Part shown: in pieces, positions 50,628-61,621 of the stretch
Layout of the letters: each line of letters begins with the position of its first letter
Position numbering within the stretch: position 1 is the first letter of the stretch
Source of the DNA: Variovorax sp. JS1663
Lineage (GTDB): Bacteria > Pseudomonadota > Gammaproteobacteria > Burkholderiales > Burkholderiaceae_C
Direction of reading: 5' to 3'
Assembly (NCBI RefSeq): GCF_002157355.1
Contig: NZ_LYMK01000013.1
Location: 1-64,000 of the forward strand
Length of the DNA stretch: 64,000 nt
Program-made: the position numbers and the translations under genes
Notes under the pieces: model-generated
Told to the model about the DNA's origin: nothing
Seen by the model: the letters and a program-made list of their open reading frames with translations, nothing else
Databases searched by the model: none

Positions 50628-51062
50628 GAAGTTCTCCTGGGATCAAAGACGTCATCCTCCCGGGTCTTGAGGCAGGCGGCATCGGCCGGTGGTCCACCTC
50701 GCGGTTCGTACTGAAGTCGGCTCCCGGATCACCACCGGGTCGCGTGCATGCGATGGTATGGACGAGACCATCGTGCAATGGCCTCGGGCAGCGGGATCTG
50801 CTTCGATGTAGGCCTCCTTCCAGAATTGGGAGACCTCGATGACAACGCTTGCCCAGGAGCTGTTCTATCAGCGCGTTCGCCAGTACTGGCGCACGGCCAT
50901 GACCGAATGCGTGACCGAGTACCGCCGGGTATGTCCGGTCCAGTTTCCACGATAGCCCCGGACACACGCGCAGCGCGCACCCTTCGGTCTCGCGAACGGG
51001 ATGGCGCGGGCCGGCGCGGCCTCGGCCATTTCCGGATCGATGCCGTCGCGTCGCCGATCGGA
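50628..51062. other. Gap of 435 bases with one possible tiny gene
   Basis: Between the cupin gene and the epoxide-hydrolase-like gene no frame looks like a normal protein on either strand. The only candidate is the 38-codon frame listed separately. No tandem repeat or known RNA was recognised. Confidence 0.4.
50839..50955 (+). CDS. Possible 38-residue small protein
   Basis: The frame MTTLAQELFYQRVRQYWRTA continues to a stop at 50955. It has a ribosome site GGGAGA five bases before the ATG and a natural-looking composition with aromatic and charged residues and two cysteines. It is too short for a firm call, and no family is known. Confidence 0.28.
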   Translation: MTTLAQELFYQRVRQYWRTAMTECVTEYRRVCPVQFPR

Positions 51063-52352
51063 TCAGCGCAAGGAGCGAAACGCGGCGCGGATCTCCGCGC
51101 TGAACAGCTGCGGCTCTTCCCAGGCGGCAAAGTGCCCGCCCTTCTCCACGCGGTTGTAGTAGATGAGGTTGCGGTAGGCACGCTGCGCCCAGCTTCTGGG
51201 CGGCTTGTACACCTCACCGGGGAAGATCGTCACGGCGGCCGGTACCGAGACTGCGGCAGGCTCGGAGGCGCTCATGCTTTCCCAGTAGATCCGCGCTCCG
51301 GACGTCCCGGTGTTCGTCAGCCAGTAGAGCGTGATGTCGTCCAGCATCTGGTCGCGCGAAAGCGAACGCTCCGGCTCTCCACGGGCGAAGACCCAGTCGG
51401 CGAACTTGTCATAGAACCAGGCCGCCATCGCGACGGGCGAGTCGGCCAGGGCATAGCCGATGGTTTGCGGACGCGTCCCCATGATCGCGGCGTATCCGAA
51501 ACCGTTCTTCTGAAAGTCTCGAATCTCGTCGAACACCAGGCGTTCCTCGGCACTCAATCCCGCCGGTGCTGGCGCCCCGGCAGTCAGAGCCTTTGCCACC
51601 TCGGGTGGGACAGTCGTCGCGCGCTCGATTCTGTTGACGTGGATGCCGAGCAATCCGGAGGGCGCCTGACGAGCCATGGCATCCGTGATGATGGCACCCC
51701 AGTCGCCGCCTTGTGACACATAGCGCTGGTAGCCGAGCCGCTTCATGAGCACGTCCCACGCTCGCCCGATGCGATCGGGGTTCCAGCTGGAGACCGTGGG
51801 TTTTTCCGAGAAGCCATAGCCGGGTAACGAGGGCAGCACCAGATGGAAGGCGTCGCCGGCGTGGCCTCCGTGCGCCGTCGGATCGGTGAGCGGAGCGATG
51901 ACCTCGAGCAACTCGAAGACGGACCCTGGCCAGCCATGCGTCATGACCAGCGGCAATGCGTTCGGGTGCCGGGAGCGGACATGGATGAAGTGGATGGCCA
52001 GGCCGTCGATGTCCGTCACGAACTGCGGATGGGCGTTGAGCTTCGCTTCGGCTCGCCGCCAGTCGTAGTCGCTCCCCCAGTAGCGCACGAGCGCCTGGAG
52101 CGTCGCGAGCTGAACGCCCTGGGAGCGGTCGTTCACGGTCTCCCTGTCAGGCCATCGCGTCTGGGACAAGCGGCGGCGCAGGTCCTCCAGCGCCGCCTCC
52201 GGAACATGGACGCGGTAGGGCCGGACAGTTCCGTCCGCAGAGACCGCCCTCGTCATCGGGGCGAACGCCGCAAGGACGCCCGTTGCCGCTGCCTGGAGCA
52301 TCAGCGCCCGGCGCGACGTTGGGCGGGGCGGCAAGGTGTTGCGTACAGTCAT
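51063..52352 (-). CDS. Exported epoxide hydrolase-like alpha/beta hydrolase
   Basis: A 429-residue enzyme of the EHN epoxide hydrolase family. A twin-arginine-like signal (PTSRRALMLQAAATGVLAAF) suggests Tat export. The N-terminal EHN segment (PYRVHVPEAALEDLRRRLSQ; DWRRAEAKLNAHPQF) is typical. The oxyanion motif HGWPGS (139-144), nucleophile D217 in GGDWGA and base H407 in KGGHFAAWEEP complete the active site. Upstream on the same strand is a NarL-type regulator with a 45-base gap. The natural substrate is unknown. Confidence 0.88.
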   Translation of the reverse strand: MTVRNTLPPRPTSRRALMLQAAATGVLAAFAPMTRAVSADGTVRPYRVHVPEAALEDLRRRLSQTRWPDRETVNDRSQGVQLATLQALVRYWGSDYDWRRAEAKLNAHPQFVTDIDGLAIHFIHVRSRHPNALPLVMTHGWPGSVFELLEVIAPLTDPTAHGGHAGDAFHLVLPSLPGYGFSEKPTVSSWNPDRIGRAWDVLMKRLGYQRYVSQGGDWGAIITDAMARQAPSGLLGIHVNRIERATTVPPEVAKALTAGAPAPAGLSAEERLVFDEIRDFQKNGFGYAAIMGTRPQTIGYALADSPVAMAAWFYDKFADWVFARGEPERSLSRDQMLDDITLYWLTNTGTSGARIYWESMSASEPAAVSVPAAVTIFPGEVYKPPRSWAQRAYRNLIYYNRVEKGGHFAAWEEPQLFSAEIRAAFRSLR

Positions 52353-52397
52353 GGTGAACTCACTGGGCCCGCGCGAGGAGCGGTTTCGTTTTCCAGA

Positions 52398-53090
52398 TCA
52401 GGCGCCCTGCAGCGCGAACTCGTGCGCGCCGCCATGCGAGAACCGTGCGGCCGTCTCCTTGAGCACGTCGTTCTCCAGCAGGCCGCGGGCAGCCGCGATC
52501 AGGGCCGCGTCGGTACGCGAGCTCGCGCCGAGCTTCGCCATGGTCGCGCTCATGTGCGACTTGACCGTGCCCACTTCGATCCCGAGCTGCCGCGCGATGG
52601 CCTTGTTCGGCCGCCCGGCTGCGGCAAGGCTCAGCACTTCGATTTCGCGCGAGCTGAGCGTCGCCCGCGTGAGGCTGTCGGCAATCCTGCGGGCGACGTC
52701 CAGGCTCATGTAGCGCAGGCCGTTGGCGACGGCGGCCACGCCGTCGACCAGTTCGTTCAGCGCGCCGCCGACCAGCAGATAGCCGTGCACCCCTGCCTCG
52801 ATGGCGCGGCGGATATCCGCCTCGCGGTCGTTGCTCGTGAACGCGAGAATCCGCGCTTCGCCGATGACGCCATGCGGTTGTCGCCCCGCGGGCTTCGTGA
52901 GTTGCATCGCATTGCCGTAGTCGGTGATCACGACGTCCATCCGGGGGCCCGACGGCCCCAGGTTGTCCACGCCATGCACGAAGACCTCGAACGTGGAATG
53001 CGGCCGCAGGGCCGCCACGAGACCGGCAGACAGGATCGGGTCCGGCTGCATGACCAGGACATTCGAGCGGCACAGGGCACAGTGATTCAT
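52398..53090 (-). CDS. NarL-type response regulator with degenerate receiver, LuxR output
   Basis: A 230-residue regulator. The receiver half (about 1-130) has D in VVITDYGNA but lacks the usual acidic pair near the start (NVLVMQPDPIL), so phosphorylation may be altered. The LuxR helix-turn-helix (LSSREIEVLSLAAAGRPNKA; LGIEVGTVKSHMSATMAKLG) lies near 142-205. AGGAGAAACGC is a good ribosome site. It probably controls the downstream hydrolase gene or is part of the regulator cluster. Confidence 0.85.
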   Translation of the reverse strand: MNHCALCRSNVLVMQPDPILSAGLVAALRPHSTFEVFVHGVDNLGPSGPRMDVVITDYGNAMQLTKPAGRQPHGVIGEARILAFTSNDREADIRRAIEAGVHGYLLVGGALNELVDGVAAVANGLRYMSLDVARRIADSLTRATLSSREIEVLSLAAAGRPNKAIARQLGIEVGTVKSHMSATMAKLGASSRTDAALIAAARGLLENDVLKETAARFSHGGAHEFALQGA

Positions 53091-53180
53091 GCGTTTCTCC
53101 TGGCGAATGTGGTGGGCGCGAGAGGCGCTGCGAGCGACACCGCGAGTTCACATCAGCCAGAACGATTGCTCCATTGCACG

Positions 53181-53199
53181 TTGGTACCGGCTATACCAA
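53181..53199. promoter_or_regulatory. Inverted repeat upstream of the NarL-type regulator
   Basis: TTGGTA (53181-53186) and TACCAA (53194-53199) are exact complements around seven bases, 90 bases before the regulator start. Read on the minus strand, TATAGC within it could serve as a -10 box. A related palindrome lies at 53755-53766, so both may bind one LuxR-type regulator of this cluster. Confidence 0.4.
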
Positions 53200-53264
53200 A
53201 GTAGCAAGGCTCGGGACGCATGCGACGGCGCGCCGAACCCCGTCGCCGGCAGAGCGAGGGAGGC

Positions 53265-53651
53265 CTACCGGGTCCCGAGCGCGGCAGTCAGGGCATCCAG
53301 AAGTGCCGTGTCACTGAAAGGCTTGAACAGGCACTCCACCGCACCTTGCGCGATCAACAGCGTACGCAAGGTCGGATCGGTCTGCGCGGTGATGAAGACG
53401 ACGGGGGTGCCGACATGTCGCCGCTTCAGCTCGAGGTGCAGCTCCGGCCCGGTCATGCCCGGCATCGCCACATCCACGACCAGGCAGGCTGCCTGGGGAA
53501 GCAGGTCGGACGCGAGGAGTTCCTTCGCCGACGCGAACGCCTGCGATGCAAAGCCGAGCTCCCGGATCAGGTCGGGCAACGCCTCGCGCAGCGACTCGTC
53601 GTCGTCGACGACGCAAACGAGTGGCCGTTTCAAGTCCGCGGGGACCGTCAT
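53265..53651 (-). CDS. Single-domain response regulator
   Basis: A 128-residue receiver-only protein. VVDDDESLREALPDLI is the acidic pocket, D in VVDVAMPGMTGPEL the acceptor and K in LFKPFSDTALL the conserved lysine. The ATG at 53651 is chosen; an in-frame extension to 54152 is not protein-like and would cross the divergent regulator. It resembles the receiver at 8226-8606, and may buffer phosphate from the large kinase at 55228-60816. Confidence 0.85.
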   Translation of the reverse strand: MTVPADLKRPLVCVVDDDESLREALPDLIRELGFASQAFASAKELLASDLLPQAACLVVDVAMPGMTGPELHLELKRRHVGTPVVFITAQTDPTLRTLLIAQGAVECLFKPFSDTALLDALTAALGTR

Positions 53652-53754
53652 GGTGAAGCCCTGATCGTGGCTTGATCCCGGCCGATGCACGAAGCCGCGA
53701 CCCGATGTGAATGCATGAGACAAAGAGTGAACCACTTCGAGGGTCGCGTAAACA

Positions 53755-53766
53755 ATACCTTGGTAT
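53755..53766. promoter_or_regulatory. Palindrome in the divergent gap between two response regulators
   Basis: ATACC (53755-53759) and GGTAT (53762-53766) around TT give a twelve-base palindrome between the receiver-only gene and the FixJ-type gene. It shares the TACC/GGTA core with the repeat at 53181-53199. Confidence 0.4.
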
Positions 53767-53901
53767 CGGTGGGGCAGGCTTCGATCGGGAGCCCCGATCA
53801 GCGCAACATCACGATCCCTCATGGCAGCCCCGCCTCGAGCAGGGAGAACGCTTGATGCGCCGGTGCGAGGGCGGAGAAAATCCGGGCGGAAAGAGGCCGC
53901 C

Positions 53902-54531
53902 ATGTCCAATGCCAAGCCAACCGTTTTCATCGTCGATGACGACGTGTCGGTCCGCGAGTCTCTCGACGTGCTCATCCACTCGCTGGGCTGGAACGCCGAG
54001 ACCTTTGCCTCGGCCACGGAGTTCCTTGCCAGCGCCAGGCCGCCCGTAGCGAGCTGCCTGCTGCTCGACGTGAATCTCCCGGACCTGAACGGCCTCGATC
54101 TGCAGGAGCGCATCGCAAGCGACCGCGCCGGCATGCCCATCATCTTCATCACCGGCTATGGGGACATACCGATGACGGTTCGCGCCATGAAGGCCGGAGC
54201 GGCCGAGTTCCTGACCAAGCCGTTCGAGGAGGACGTCCTCGTCAATGCCATTCGCAATGCCATCGAGCGCAGTCGAGCCGCAATGGAGGAAGATGCCGTG
54301 CTGCAGCGGCTGCGCGACCGCTACGCCTCCTTGAGCACCCGCGAAAGGCAGGTCATGGACCTGGTGGTCACCGGCTTGCTCAACAAGCAGGTCGGCAGCG
54401 AGCTGGGCATCAGCGAGATCACCGTGAAGGCGCACCGGGGGCGCGTCATGGCGAAGATGGACGCGAACTCCCTGGCCGAACTGGTGAACATGGCAGCAAG
54501 GCTGCGCCCGCGCGCTTCGCAGGAGCCCTGA
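53902..54531 (+). CDS. FixJ/TodT-type response regulator, LuxR output
   Basis: A 209-residue regulator. The receiver has [21 protein letters not shown] in [12 protein letters not shown] and [27 protein letters not shown]. The LuxR output domain ([40 protein letters not shown]) ends the protein. It is the probable partner of the convergent kinase gene at 55228-60816, which has an HEVNQPL phosphoacceptor box of the matching type. It closely resembles the regulator at 8701-9327. Confidence 0.92.
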   Translation: MSNAKPTVFIVDDDVSVRESLDVLIHSLGWNAETFASATEFLASARPPVASCLLLDVNLPDLNGLDLQERIASDRAGMPIIFITGYGDIPMTVRAMKAGAAEFLTKPFEEDVLVNAIRNAIERSRAAMEEDAVLQRLRDRYASLSTRERQVMDLVVTGLLNKQVGSELGISEITVKAHRGRVMAKMDANSLAELVNMAARLRPRASQEP

Positions 54532-54632
54532 CCCCTGCTCTGCAAGGCACGGCTCCATGTGCAACCCGGCCTTGATATGTCGTCTCCGGTGAGTAAACTT
54601 GATTCGCGTGCCCACCCCATGGAGGTCGACTT

Positions 54633-55244
54633 GTGAACATCGCCATCATCGGTGCCTCAGGCAGCGCGGGATCCCGGATCGTCAGCGAAGCACTCGCGCG
54701 TGGCCATCAGGTCACCGGCATCGCACGTCACGCGGACAAGATCGCCTCCCGCGACGACCTTCGCGTCGCAGCGGGCGACGTCGCGCAGCCGGGCGCGCTG
54801 GCTGAACTTCTCGCCGGACACGACGTCGTCGTGAGCGCGGTGCGCTTTCAGGGATTCGACCTCGAAGACCTCCTGGAGGCACTCAGACGGGCGCATGTCC
54901 CTCGGCTGGTGATGGTCGGCGGCGCAGGTTCCCTCAGAACCGCCTCGGGTGGCCTGTGGCTGGACGCGCCGCCCTTCCCCGAGGAGGTGAAGGGGGAGGC
55001 ACGCGCCGGAGCGGAAAAGCTGAAGGCCCTGCGTGCGCAGCGGGACATCGACTGGACCTTCCTGTCGCCGTCGGCCCTCTTCGAGCCCGGCGAACGAACC
55101 GGGCGCTACCGCGTCGGCAGCGAGGAGCTATTGACCGATGCCAACGGCGAGAGCCGCATCTCCCAGGAGGACTACGCGATCGCGTTGCTGGACGAGGTCG
55201 AGTCGCCGCGTCATCGCCGCGAGCGCTTCACGGTGGGCTACTGA
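54633..55244 (+). CDS. NAD(P)-binding atypical SDR/NmrA-like oxidoreductase
   Basis: A 203-residue Rossmann protein. IAIIGASGSAGSRIVSEALARG is the nucleotide motif, MVGGAGSLRT and DWTFLSPSALFEPGERTG are typical of the YwnB/NmrA-like atypical SDR group. It lacks the classical YxxxK pair. A GTG start at 54633 has GGAGG seven bases upstream. Its stop overlaps the end of the convergent kinase gene by 17 bases. Role unknown, perhaps redox sensing. Confidence 0.85.
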   Translation: MNIAIIGASGSAGSRIVSEALARGHQVTGIARHADKIASRDDLRVAAGDVAQPGALAELLAGHDVVVSAVRFQGFDLEDLLEALRRAHVPRLVMVGGAGSLRTASGGLWLDAPPFPEEVKGEARAGAEKLKALRAQRDIDWTFLSPSALFEPGERTGRYRVGSEELLTDANGESRISQEDYAIALLDEVESPRHRRERFTVGY

Positions 55245-58200
55245 CCCCTGTCGGCGCTGCACCCTGTGGCGCGCACGGAATCGAAAACGCAAACGTCGCT
55301 CCGGGCCCCGCATTGGACTCTGCCCAGAGTCGCCCCTGATGCCTCTCGACGATCGAGCGGCTGATGGACAACCCGATGCCCATGCCGCCGCTCTTCGTCG
55401 AGTGGAAGGGCTCGAAGAGCTTCTCCAGGTTGTCGCGATCGACGCCTACGCCGGTGTCCTGCACCAGCACGCGAACACGGTCGCCGCCTTGTCGCTCGGT
55501 TCTGACGAGCAGCCGGCGCGGCCGGTCGTTGACGCCGACCATCGCGTCGCAGGCATTGCGCAGCAGGTTGAGGACGACCTGCTGGAGCTGGACCCGGTCG
55601 CCGAGGACCTGCGGGAGGTCTTCGGCCAGCTCCGACTGGACGATCACCCGATTCGCCTGCAGGTCACTCAAGGTCAACGCGATGACCTCGCGAGTCGCGT
55701 CGTTCAGGTCCAGCGTCTCCGGAGCGAACTCCTTCTTGCTGAACAGCGCACGCAGCCGTGCGACCACGTCGGCGGCGCGGTTGCCGTCGCGAATGATCCG
55801 CCGCACGGTCTCGCGCGCTGTCTCGACACCTGGCGGGTCGGCGTCCAGCATTCTCAGGCAGGTGCTGGCGTTGGTAATGATCCCTGTCAGGGGCTGGTTG
55901 ACCTCATGGGCGATCGAGGCAGTCAGTGTGCTCAAGGTCGTGACCCGTGCCACGTGGGCAAGATCGGAGCGAGCCCGGTTCAACGCATCTTCGGCCAGCT
56001 TGCGCTCCGTCACGTCCTGGATGGCGCCGATGAACTGCGGTCGATCGGCGACCAGCTCGGTCAGATGGCCGATCGCGTGGACATGCTTCATGGCGCCCCC
56101 CGGGGTGAAGATCCGGAACGCCAGATCGAAGTTCGCCCCGCCCAGGGATTTCGCGAAGCCCGTATCGAACGCAGGCAGGTCGTCAGGGTGAACGCGGTCG
56201 CGAATCGTCTTCGCCCTGATCGTGGTGGCGGGATCGATCTCGAAGATGCGGTAGAGCTCGGCTGACCAGGTGTACTCGTCCTCAGCGAGATCCGCGGTGA
56301 AGTTGCCCGTCCGGCTCAGCCGCTGCGCATCGGCGAAGCTGTCGTAGGCTCGCCTCAGTCCTTCCTCGGCCTGCTTGCGGTCGCGGTACAGGCGCGCATT
56401 CTCGATCGATGTCGCCGCCTGGCAGGCGATCAGCTTCAACACGGCGGCACGAGCGGGCACGAACACACGTGGCGCGAGGGTGTTCTCGAGGTAGAGCGCC
56501 CCGATGGTCTTGGCCTGATGGGTGAGCGGCAGGCAGAGCACAGAGCGCACGCGCTGCCCGTCGAAGTACGGATCGGCAGAGAACGGACTCTGGATCGCCG
56601 CGTCGTCGAGGATCACGGCATCGCGGCTGCGCAGGACGTAGTGGAGGACCGTCAGGGGCAGCCGGGCGCCGGTGACCGGCTCATCGCGCAGGTGCACGAC
56701 GAGCGCATTGTTCGCTATCGCGGCCTCCGCGGCGATCCGCTGCTCGGCGCCGCGCGGAAGGATCAACACCCCGCGCTCGGCACCCGCATGCTCGATGGCA
56801 CTGCGCATCAGCGCGTCGAGCAGTTTCTCGAGAACCATCTCGCCCGACAATGCTTGCGACAGCGTGATCACCGTCGCAAGGTCGAGCTGTTCGACCGACG
56901 CGGTGATCGTGCCGGTCGGGGCAGATGCCGCTTCGGGGCTCAAGCGGGGGAAGCGACGGTCGAGGTCCCTCACCTTCCCCTCGGCGCCCCAGCGAAGATA
57001 CGCGTCACGGGCACTGCGCAGATACGCATCCGCGATCGTCGCGAAGCCGCGTGCGGCGTAGAAGCGGGACGCCGTCTCGTTGGCGATCGCTTCGTTGTGG
57101 ACGAAGCCATTCTCCCGTGCCGACTTGATCGCGTCTTCGTAGAGGCGCTCGGCATCGAGCACCCGGCCTTCGATTCGTGCGATCTCCGCATCGACCAGCA
57201 GTTTGCGGTTCTCGAAGTTCTCCGGACAGTGCTGCGCCCAGACCGCGTGCTGCCTCTGATGAATCGCCAGCGCCTCGACATGCCGGCGGCCGGACTCGCC
57301 GATCGACGAGTCGACCGATGCGGCTCGTGAAAGCGCGGTGTAGTAGTCGTACTCTGCCACTTCGAAAAAGCCGACCGACGTCCAGAGCAGGCGCTGCGCA
57401 TTCAGCGAGGCCGCCATCGCCGCCTGATAGTCTCCCGCGAAAAAGCGGGCCTGGAGCTTTCGGATCCAGTACCAGCATTCCGGCAGCGCCAAGGTCGGCT
57501 CGCTGGCGAGATGAAGCTCGAAGCGCTGTTCGTCGAAGCCTTCGTCGTCGAAGGCGCCGAATTTCTTCGTCAATCCACGAAGCGTCCGGATGAATCCGAG
57601 CTGCGCGGTGATCTTGTCCATGACGAAGCCGAAGTGGATGTTGGTTGCGAATTCGAGGCCGGCCTCTGCCTCGCGCTGCACTTCGCTCAGGGCATCCCCC
57701 GCCGCGAGCAGATTGGTGTTCAGGACATTGCAGCAGTAGGCGGCATAAGCGAGGTCGCCGGCCCTGTTCGCATCGCCGAAAGAACGACGCAATTGATCTC
57801 GCGCTGTCTTGACGTGCTTCTTCCAGAGTACGACGTTGGACCCGAAGGACATCTGGGTGCGTGCCTGATAGCGACGCAGATCACGCTGTTCCACCAGATC
57901 GTAGCCAAGCTTGCCGAACCGGAACCCGCGCCGATAGTCCCCGAAGTGGTGCCCGGCGAGGACGCCGAAGTACAGGTAGCCGAAACACGATCCGTCGCTG
58001 TTGCCGTGCTCCAGGCTCAGTGCGACCATCCGGCACATCACGAGCGCAAACAATCCGACGTCGGTGTATGCCGCAGGGTCCACGGCGGCAGCGAGGACAT
58101 CCAGGACATCGAGCGCATCCGGGTCCGTCATCAGGGGCAAGTCGACGAGGTCCTCGATCTGTCGCTCTCCGAGCAAGGACCAGATCTTCCGATACTCCCG

Positions 58201-60816
58201 CAGCACGTCCTCTTCGGCAGGATGCGGGGACCAGTCCGTGCCGCGGCCCCTCCAGTAGCCGAGAAATACGTCCACGGCGCGGTCACTGCGGTCCAGCACG
58301 GTGTAGAGCGTCAAGCGCATGCACGTGACGAGCGCGGCCTCATGACCGCTCCTGGCCCGCGCCGCCAACAGTGACAGCCGGGTCTCTGCAGCGGTCGAAT
58401 CGGCGGTCAGCATCTCGCACTCGGCCAGAAGACATTCGAGCGAGAAGACGAGATCGTGGCTGTGGTTCCAGGCGTCGTCGGCCAGCAAGCCGCGCCCGGC
58501 GTGGAGGTACTTGAGCGCCGAGGCGTACGCGGTCGAAGCCTTCGCACGCCTGCCCGCGAGGAGGTTCAGCTCCGCGACACGCTCGCGCTCGGCGGCGGAC
58601 GCAAGCAGGTGCAGCCCGCGGTTGAGCTGGCTGACGATCTCGAAGACCGCTTCCTCGAGCTTCTCCGCAGGCGTGCATGACGCGATCGACATGCCGATCC
58701 TGAGGTGAGCTTCCGCCCGCCGATCCGCCGGCGTCAGGGAATAGGCCGCCTCCTGAACACGGTCGTGGAGGAAGAAGTACGAATCCCGCGCGGCCAGGAC
58801 AAGGCCCGCCTGCAGCGCTTCCTCCAGGTGGCCATGCAGATCGTGCGCCGCATCTCCGTAGACCACGTCGAGAAGCGTGAAGTCCGCCCGGCTGCCGATG
58901 TGCGCGAGCTGCTGCAATGCCTTCTGAGCCTCGGTCGGCAGCCGGCTCAGCTTGCCGATCAGGAGGTCGACCACGTTGTCCGTGTATTTCCTCGCGTGTA
59001 TGCGTGCGAGGTCCCACACCCAGCGCGATGCGCTGTGGTCGAACGCGAGCAACTCCTCCTCGACCAGCGCCGTCAGGAACTGAATGACGAAGAAGGGGTT
59101 GCCGGCTGTTCTGTCATGGACCAGTGCGGCCAGCGGGGCGGCGCGCGCGTGGCCGCAGCAGAGCGAATCCGCGACGAGCTGACTCACGTGCTCTTGCGCA
59201 AGCGGTCCGAGCGCGATGTTCTGCACCGGTGCGCCGGAAGCCCGGATCCGCTCGAGCGTGCGCAGGAGCGGGTGGCCGGCGGCGACTTCGTTGTTCCGGT
59301 AAGCACCGATCAACAGCAGGTGGCGCACCTCGGGCTGGGTCAGCAGGTCTTCGAGCAGATCGAGGGTGGCCGCATCGAGCCACTGCAAGTCGTCGAGGAA
59401 GACGACCAGCGGGTGCTCCGGCCGAGCGAACACGCCCAGCAAACGCCGGAACACCAGCTGAAAGCGGCGTTGCGCATCCTGCGGCGGCAGTTCCGGCACC
59501 GGCGATTGCTCGCCGATGACCAGCTTCAGTTCGGGCACGAGATCAAGCATGAGCAAGCCGTTCGGGCCGAGCGCCTCACGAAGCGCCTCTCGCCAGTGGG
59601 CAAGCTCGACGTCGCCTTCCGTCAGCAACGCACGAACCAGGCTCTGGAAGGTCTGCGCCAACGTCGCATACGGAATGTCCCGTTTGTACTGGTCGAACTT
59701 GCCCGCGGCGAAGAGGCCGCGCGGCGGGACCAGGACCTTGTGCAACTCGTTCACGAAGGTGGACTTGCCGATCCCGGCGTAGCCGGAAACCAGCACCAGT
59801 TCCGGCGCCCCGTCTCGGACGATGCGGTCAAACGCGGCGAGAAGCGCCTGGATTTCTTCTGCCCGTCCATACAACTGCTCCGGGATCAGCAGTCGGTCGG
59901 GCGTATCGTGTTCGCCGAGCGCGAAGTCGTCGACGCGTCCTTGATTCTCCCAATGCCCGAGGCAGCGCCGCAGATCACGTTCCAGGCCTGCTGCCGTCTG
60001 ATACCGCTCCTCGGCCGTCTTCGCGAGCAGCTTCATGACGATCGCGGACACCGCCGCAGGGACGCTCTGTATCCGCTCGCGGGGTGACATGGCCTGCCGG
60101 GCGATGTGGCAGTGCACCCACTCCATCGGGTCGGCTGCAGCGAATGGCAGCGCGCCGGTGAGCATCTCGTAGAGCGTCACACCGAGTGCATAGAGGTCGC
60201 AGCGGGCATCGATGGAACGGTTCATCCGCCCGGTCTGCTCGGGCGCGATGTAGGCAAGCGTGCCGGCGAGCATCTCCGGGGGCCCCGGCGCCTGCCGTTC
60301 GCGCTGCAGACGCGAGGCGATCCCGAAGCCGGTCAGCCAGACCTGGTGCGTCACGGTGTTGACGAAGACGTTCGCCGGCTTGACGTTCTTGTGGACGATG
60401 CCCCGGCTGTGCACTTCGCTGAGGGCGGCGGCGAGGCCGATGGCGAGCCTCAGGAACGTTCCGAGCGCCATGGCCGGTTCGGCGGGCGGTTGGCCATCGA
60501 GGGCATGCCGTGCCGGCAACGCTTCCAGGTGTCTGCCCAGGGGCTCGCCGGGCGGGTCCTCCAGAATCAGGGCAATCCGGCCTTCGACTTGCCCCAGCGC
60601 CAGGGGCCGAATGGCCCACGTCGATTCGAGCTCCGATCGGAAGGCGAACTCATGTTCCAGCATCCGGATGCGATCGGGTCCGGGACGCTCCGAAGCGGGC
60701 ATCAGTGCAAGGACCGACGGCGGATGCGGCATCCGCCCGGCCACCGCACACCCTCGGCACAGCACGAAGCCGCCGTCTTGATGAATTGTCGAGAGTGAGT
60801 AATCTGACAGATCCAT
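55228..60816 (-). CDS. Giant Ser/Thr kinase-like, AAA-ATPase, GAF, PAS and histidine kinase fusion
   Basis: An 1862-residue signalling protein. A protein-kinase fold (about 1-290) comes first, but the catalytic loop reads HKNVKPANV (142-150), where HRD's aspartate is asparagine. DFG reads TGFG (162-165), so it may be catalytically weak or dead. An AAA/STAND-like ATPase follows with Walker [10 protein letters not shown] (345-353) and [12 protein letters not shown], then a long helical repeat region. GAF lies near 1320-1470 (GERGVLILP... [19 protein letters not shown]), PAS near 1490-1600, [10 protein letters not shown] near 1640 and the ATPase domain ([29 protein letters not shown]) to the end. 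The ATG at 60816 has GGAGG upstream and fits the family start better than 60834. Probable partner: the FixJ-type regulator at 53902. Confidence 0.88.
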   Translation of the reverse strand: MDLSDYSLSTIHQDGGFVLCRGCAVAGRMPHPPSVLALMPASERPGPDRIRMLEHEFAFRSELESTWAIRPLALGQVEGRIALILEDPPGEPLGRHLEALPARHALDGQPPAEPAMALGTFLRLAIGLAAALSEVHSRGIVHKNVKPANVFVNTVTHQVWLTGFGIASRLQRERQAPGPPEMLAGTLAYIAPEQTGRMNRSIDARCDLYALGVTLYEMLTGALPFAAADPMEWVHCHIARQAMSPRERIQSVPAAVSAIVMKLLAKTAEERYQTAAGLERDLRRCLGHWENQGRVDDFALGEHDTPDRLLIPEQLYGRAEEIQALLAAFDRIVRDGAPELVLVSGYAGIGKSTFVNELHKVLVPPRGLFAAGKFDQYKRDIPYATLAQTFQSLVRALLTEGDVELAHWREALREALGPNGLLMLDLVPELKLVIGEQSPVPELPPQDAQRRFQLVFRRLLGVFARPEHPLVVFLDDLQWLDAATLDLLEDLLTQPEVRHLLLIGAYRNNEVAAGHPLLRTLERIRASGAPVQNIALGPLAQEHVSQLVADSLCCGHARAAPLAALVHDRTAGNPFFVIQFLTALVEEELLAFDHSASRWVWDLARIHARKYTDNVVDLLIGKLSRLPTEAQKALQQLAHIGSRADFTLLDVVYGDAAHDLHGHLEEALQAGLVLAARDSYFFLHDRVQEAAYSLTPADRRAEAHLRIGMSIASCTPAEKLEEAVFEIVSQLNRGLHLLASAAERERVAELNLLAGRRAKASTAYASALKYLHAGRGLLADDAWNHSHDLVFSLECLLAECEMLTADSTAAETRLSLLAARARSGHEAALVTCMRLTLYTVLDRSDRAVDVFLGYWRGRGTDWSPHPAEEDVLREYRKIWSLLGERQIEDLVDLPLMTDPDALDVLDVLAAAVDPAAYTDVGLFALVMCRMVALSLEHGNSDGSCFGYLYFGVLAGHHFGDYRRGFRFGKLGYDLVEQRDLRRYQARTQMSFGSNVVLWKKHVKTARDQLRRSFGDANRAGDLAYAAYCCNVLNTNLLAAGDALSEVQREAEAGLEFATNIHFGFVMDKITAQLGFIRTLRGLTKKFGAFDDEGFDEQRFELHLASEPTLALPECWYWIRKLQARFFAGDYQAAMAASLNAQRLLWTSVGFFEVAEYDYYTALSRAASVDSSIGESGRRHVEALAIHQRQHAVWAQHCPENFENRKLLVDAEIARIEGRVLDAERLYEDAIKSARENGFVHNEAIANETASRFYAARGFATIADAYLRSARDAYLRWGAEGKVRDLDRRFPRLSPEAASAPTGTITASVEQLDLATVITLSQALSGEMVLEKLLDALMRSAIEHAGAERGVLILPRGAEQRIAAEAAIANNALVVHLRDEPVTGARLPLTVLHYVLRSRDAVILDDAAIQSPFSADPYFDGQRVRSVLCLPLTHQAKTIGALYLENTLAPRVFVPARAAVLKLIACQAATSIENARLYRDRKQAEEGLRRAYDSFADAQRLSRTGNFTADLAEDEYTWSAELYRIFEIDPATTIRAKTIRDRVHPDDLPAFDTGFAKSLGGANFDLAFRIFTPGGAMKHVHAIGHLTELVADRPQFIGAIQDVTERKLAEDALNRARSDLAHVARVTTLSTLTASIAHEVNQPLTGIITNASTCLRMLDADPPGVETARETVRRIIRDGNRAADVVARLRALFSKKEFAPETLDLNDATREVIALTLSDLQANRVIVQSELAEDLPQVLGDRVQLQQVVLNLLRNACDAMVGVNDRPRRLLVRTERQGGDRVRVLVQDTGVGVDRDNLEKLFEPFHSTKSGGMGIGLSISRSIVERHQGRLWAESNAGPGATFAFSIPCAPQGAAPTGVSSPP

Positions 60817-61094
60817 CCCCGGAGCCTCCGACATCGACCATCACGGAGCATGCACGCGAAGAACGCGGCGCCCTGTCGGCGTGGCCCGCCAGGCCTGGGC
60901 TTCAGTCCGGCTTCCCGCGCGTGTTCGCGCAATGATAGCCAATGGGCTCAGCAGCAACGCTGCGCCGGAATCGCGGGCTGATCGACACCATCGTGTGATA
61001 GCCAAGTGCACAGGATCTGGCGATATTCAGTCAGCGGCCGCGTCGATCCTGCTCGCTTCACCCAGCGCTCACGCGGTGCATCACTGGAACTGCC

Positions 61095-61589
61095 ATGCGC
61101 CATTTCTCATCGCATCCGCAACACGGCCCGATCGTCGCGCCCCTGCGTTCACCGCCCCATCGCGGCACAACACCCACGCTGCCCGTGACACCGCAGGAAA
61201 GCGAATTCCGAGAGATGGACCAGGCCTTCCGTGCCAGCGGAGGCATCGCCGGATCCGACGAGGTCACCGCACTTCTGCGCAGGCACACGGACCAGCCGAT
61301 CTCGGTGCTCGCGCGCTGGATCGTCGACCGGGACGTCCTGTGCTTCCACTGGCAATCGCGCTCGATGCTGCCGCTGTTCCAGTTCGATCCGCACACGCTG
61401 ACGCCACGCCAGCCCGTGGTGGCCGTGCTCGGAGAACTGGCACCCGCGCTGAGCGACTGGGAGATCGCCCTCTGGTTTGCCCGTTGCAACCCCTGGCTCG
61501 ACGACGCTGCGCCGGTGGATGCGATCGACGTGGATCAGCGAGCGGTCTACGAGGCCGCGAGGGTCGATCGCTACCTCATCCATGGCTGA
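61095..61589 (+). CDS. Conserved hypothetical protein, possibly MbcA/ParS/Xre-like toxin-binding fold
   Basis: A 164-residue protein. The second half ([61 protein letters not shown]) resembles the antitoxin-type MbcA/ParS/Xre domain in which W-L-P-D-A-A positions recur. No RES-domain toxin is adjacent, so a toxin-antitoxin role is doubtful. Its stop overlaps the first possible start of the NuoF-like gene. The first 30 residues are proline-rich and may not be translated; an internal ATG at 61215 is possible. The 278-base gap upstream shows nothing I can name. Confidence 0.6.
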   Translation: MRHFSSHPQHGPIVAPLRSPPHRGTTPTLPVTPQESEFREMDQAFRASGGIAGSDEVTALLRRHTDQPISVLARWIVDRDVLCFHWQSRSMLPLFQFDPHTLTPRQPVVAVLGELAPALSDWEIALWFARCNPWLDDAAPVDAIDVDQRAVYEAARVDRYLIHG

Positions 61590-61621
61590 TGCCGGGCTTC
61601 GAGGCCGCAGGGAGTGCCACC

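Noticed and set aside
50473-50967. Minus-strand open frame overlapping the cupin gene start
   Set aside because: It is out of frame with the cupin gene, lacks motifs and has no ribosome site.
61095-61589. A type II toxin-antitoxin pair
   Set aside because: Only an antitoxin-like fold is suspected; no toxin gene lies next to it and the downstream gene is a NuoF-type enzyme.
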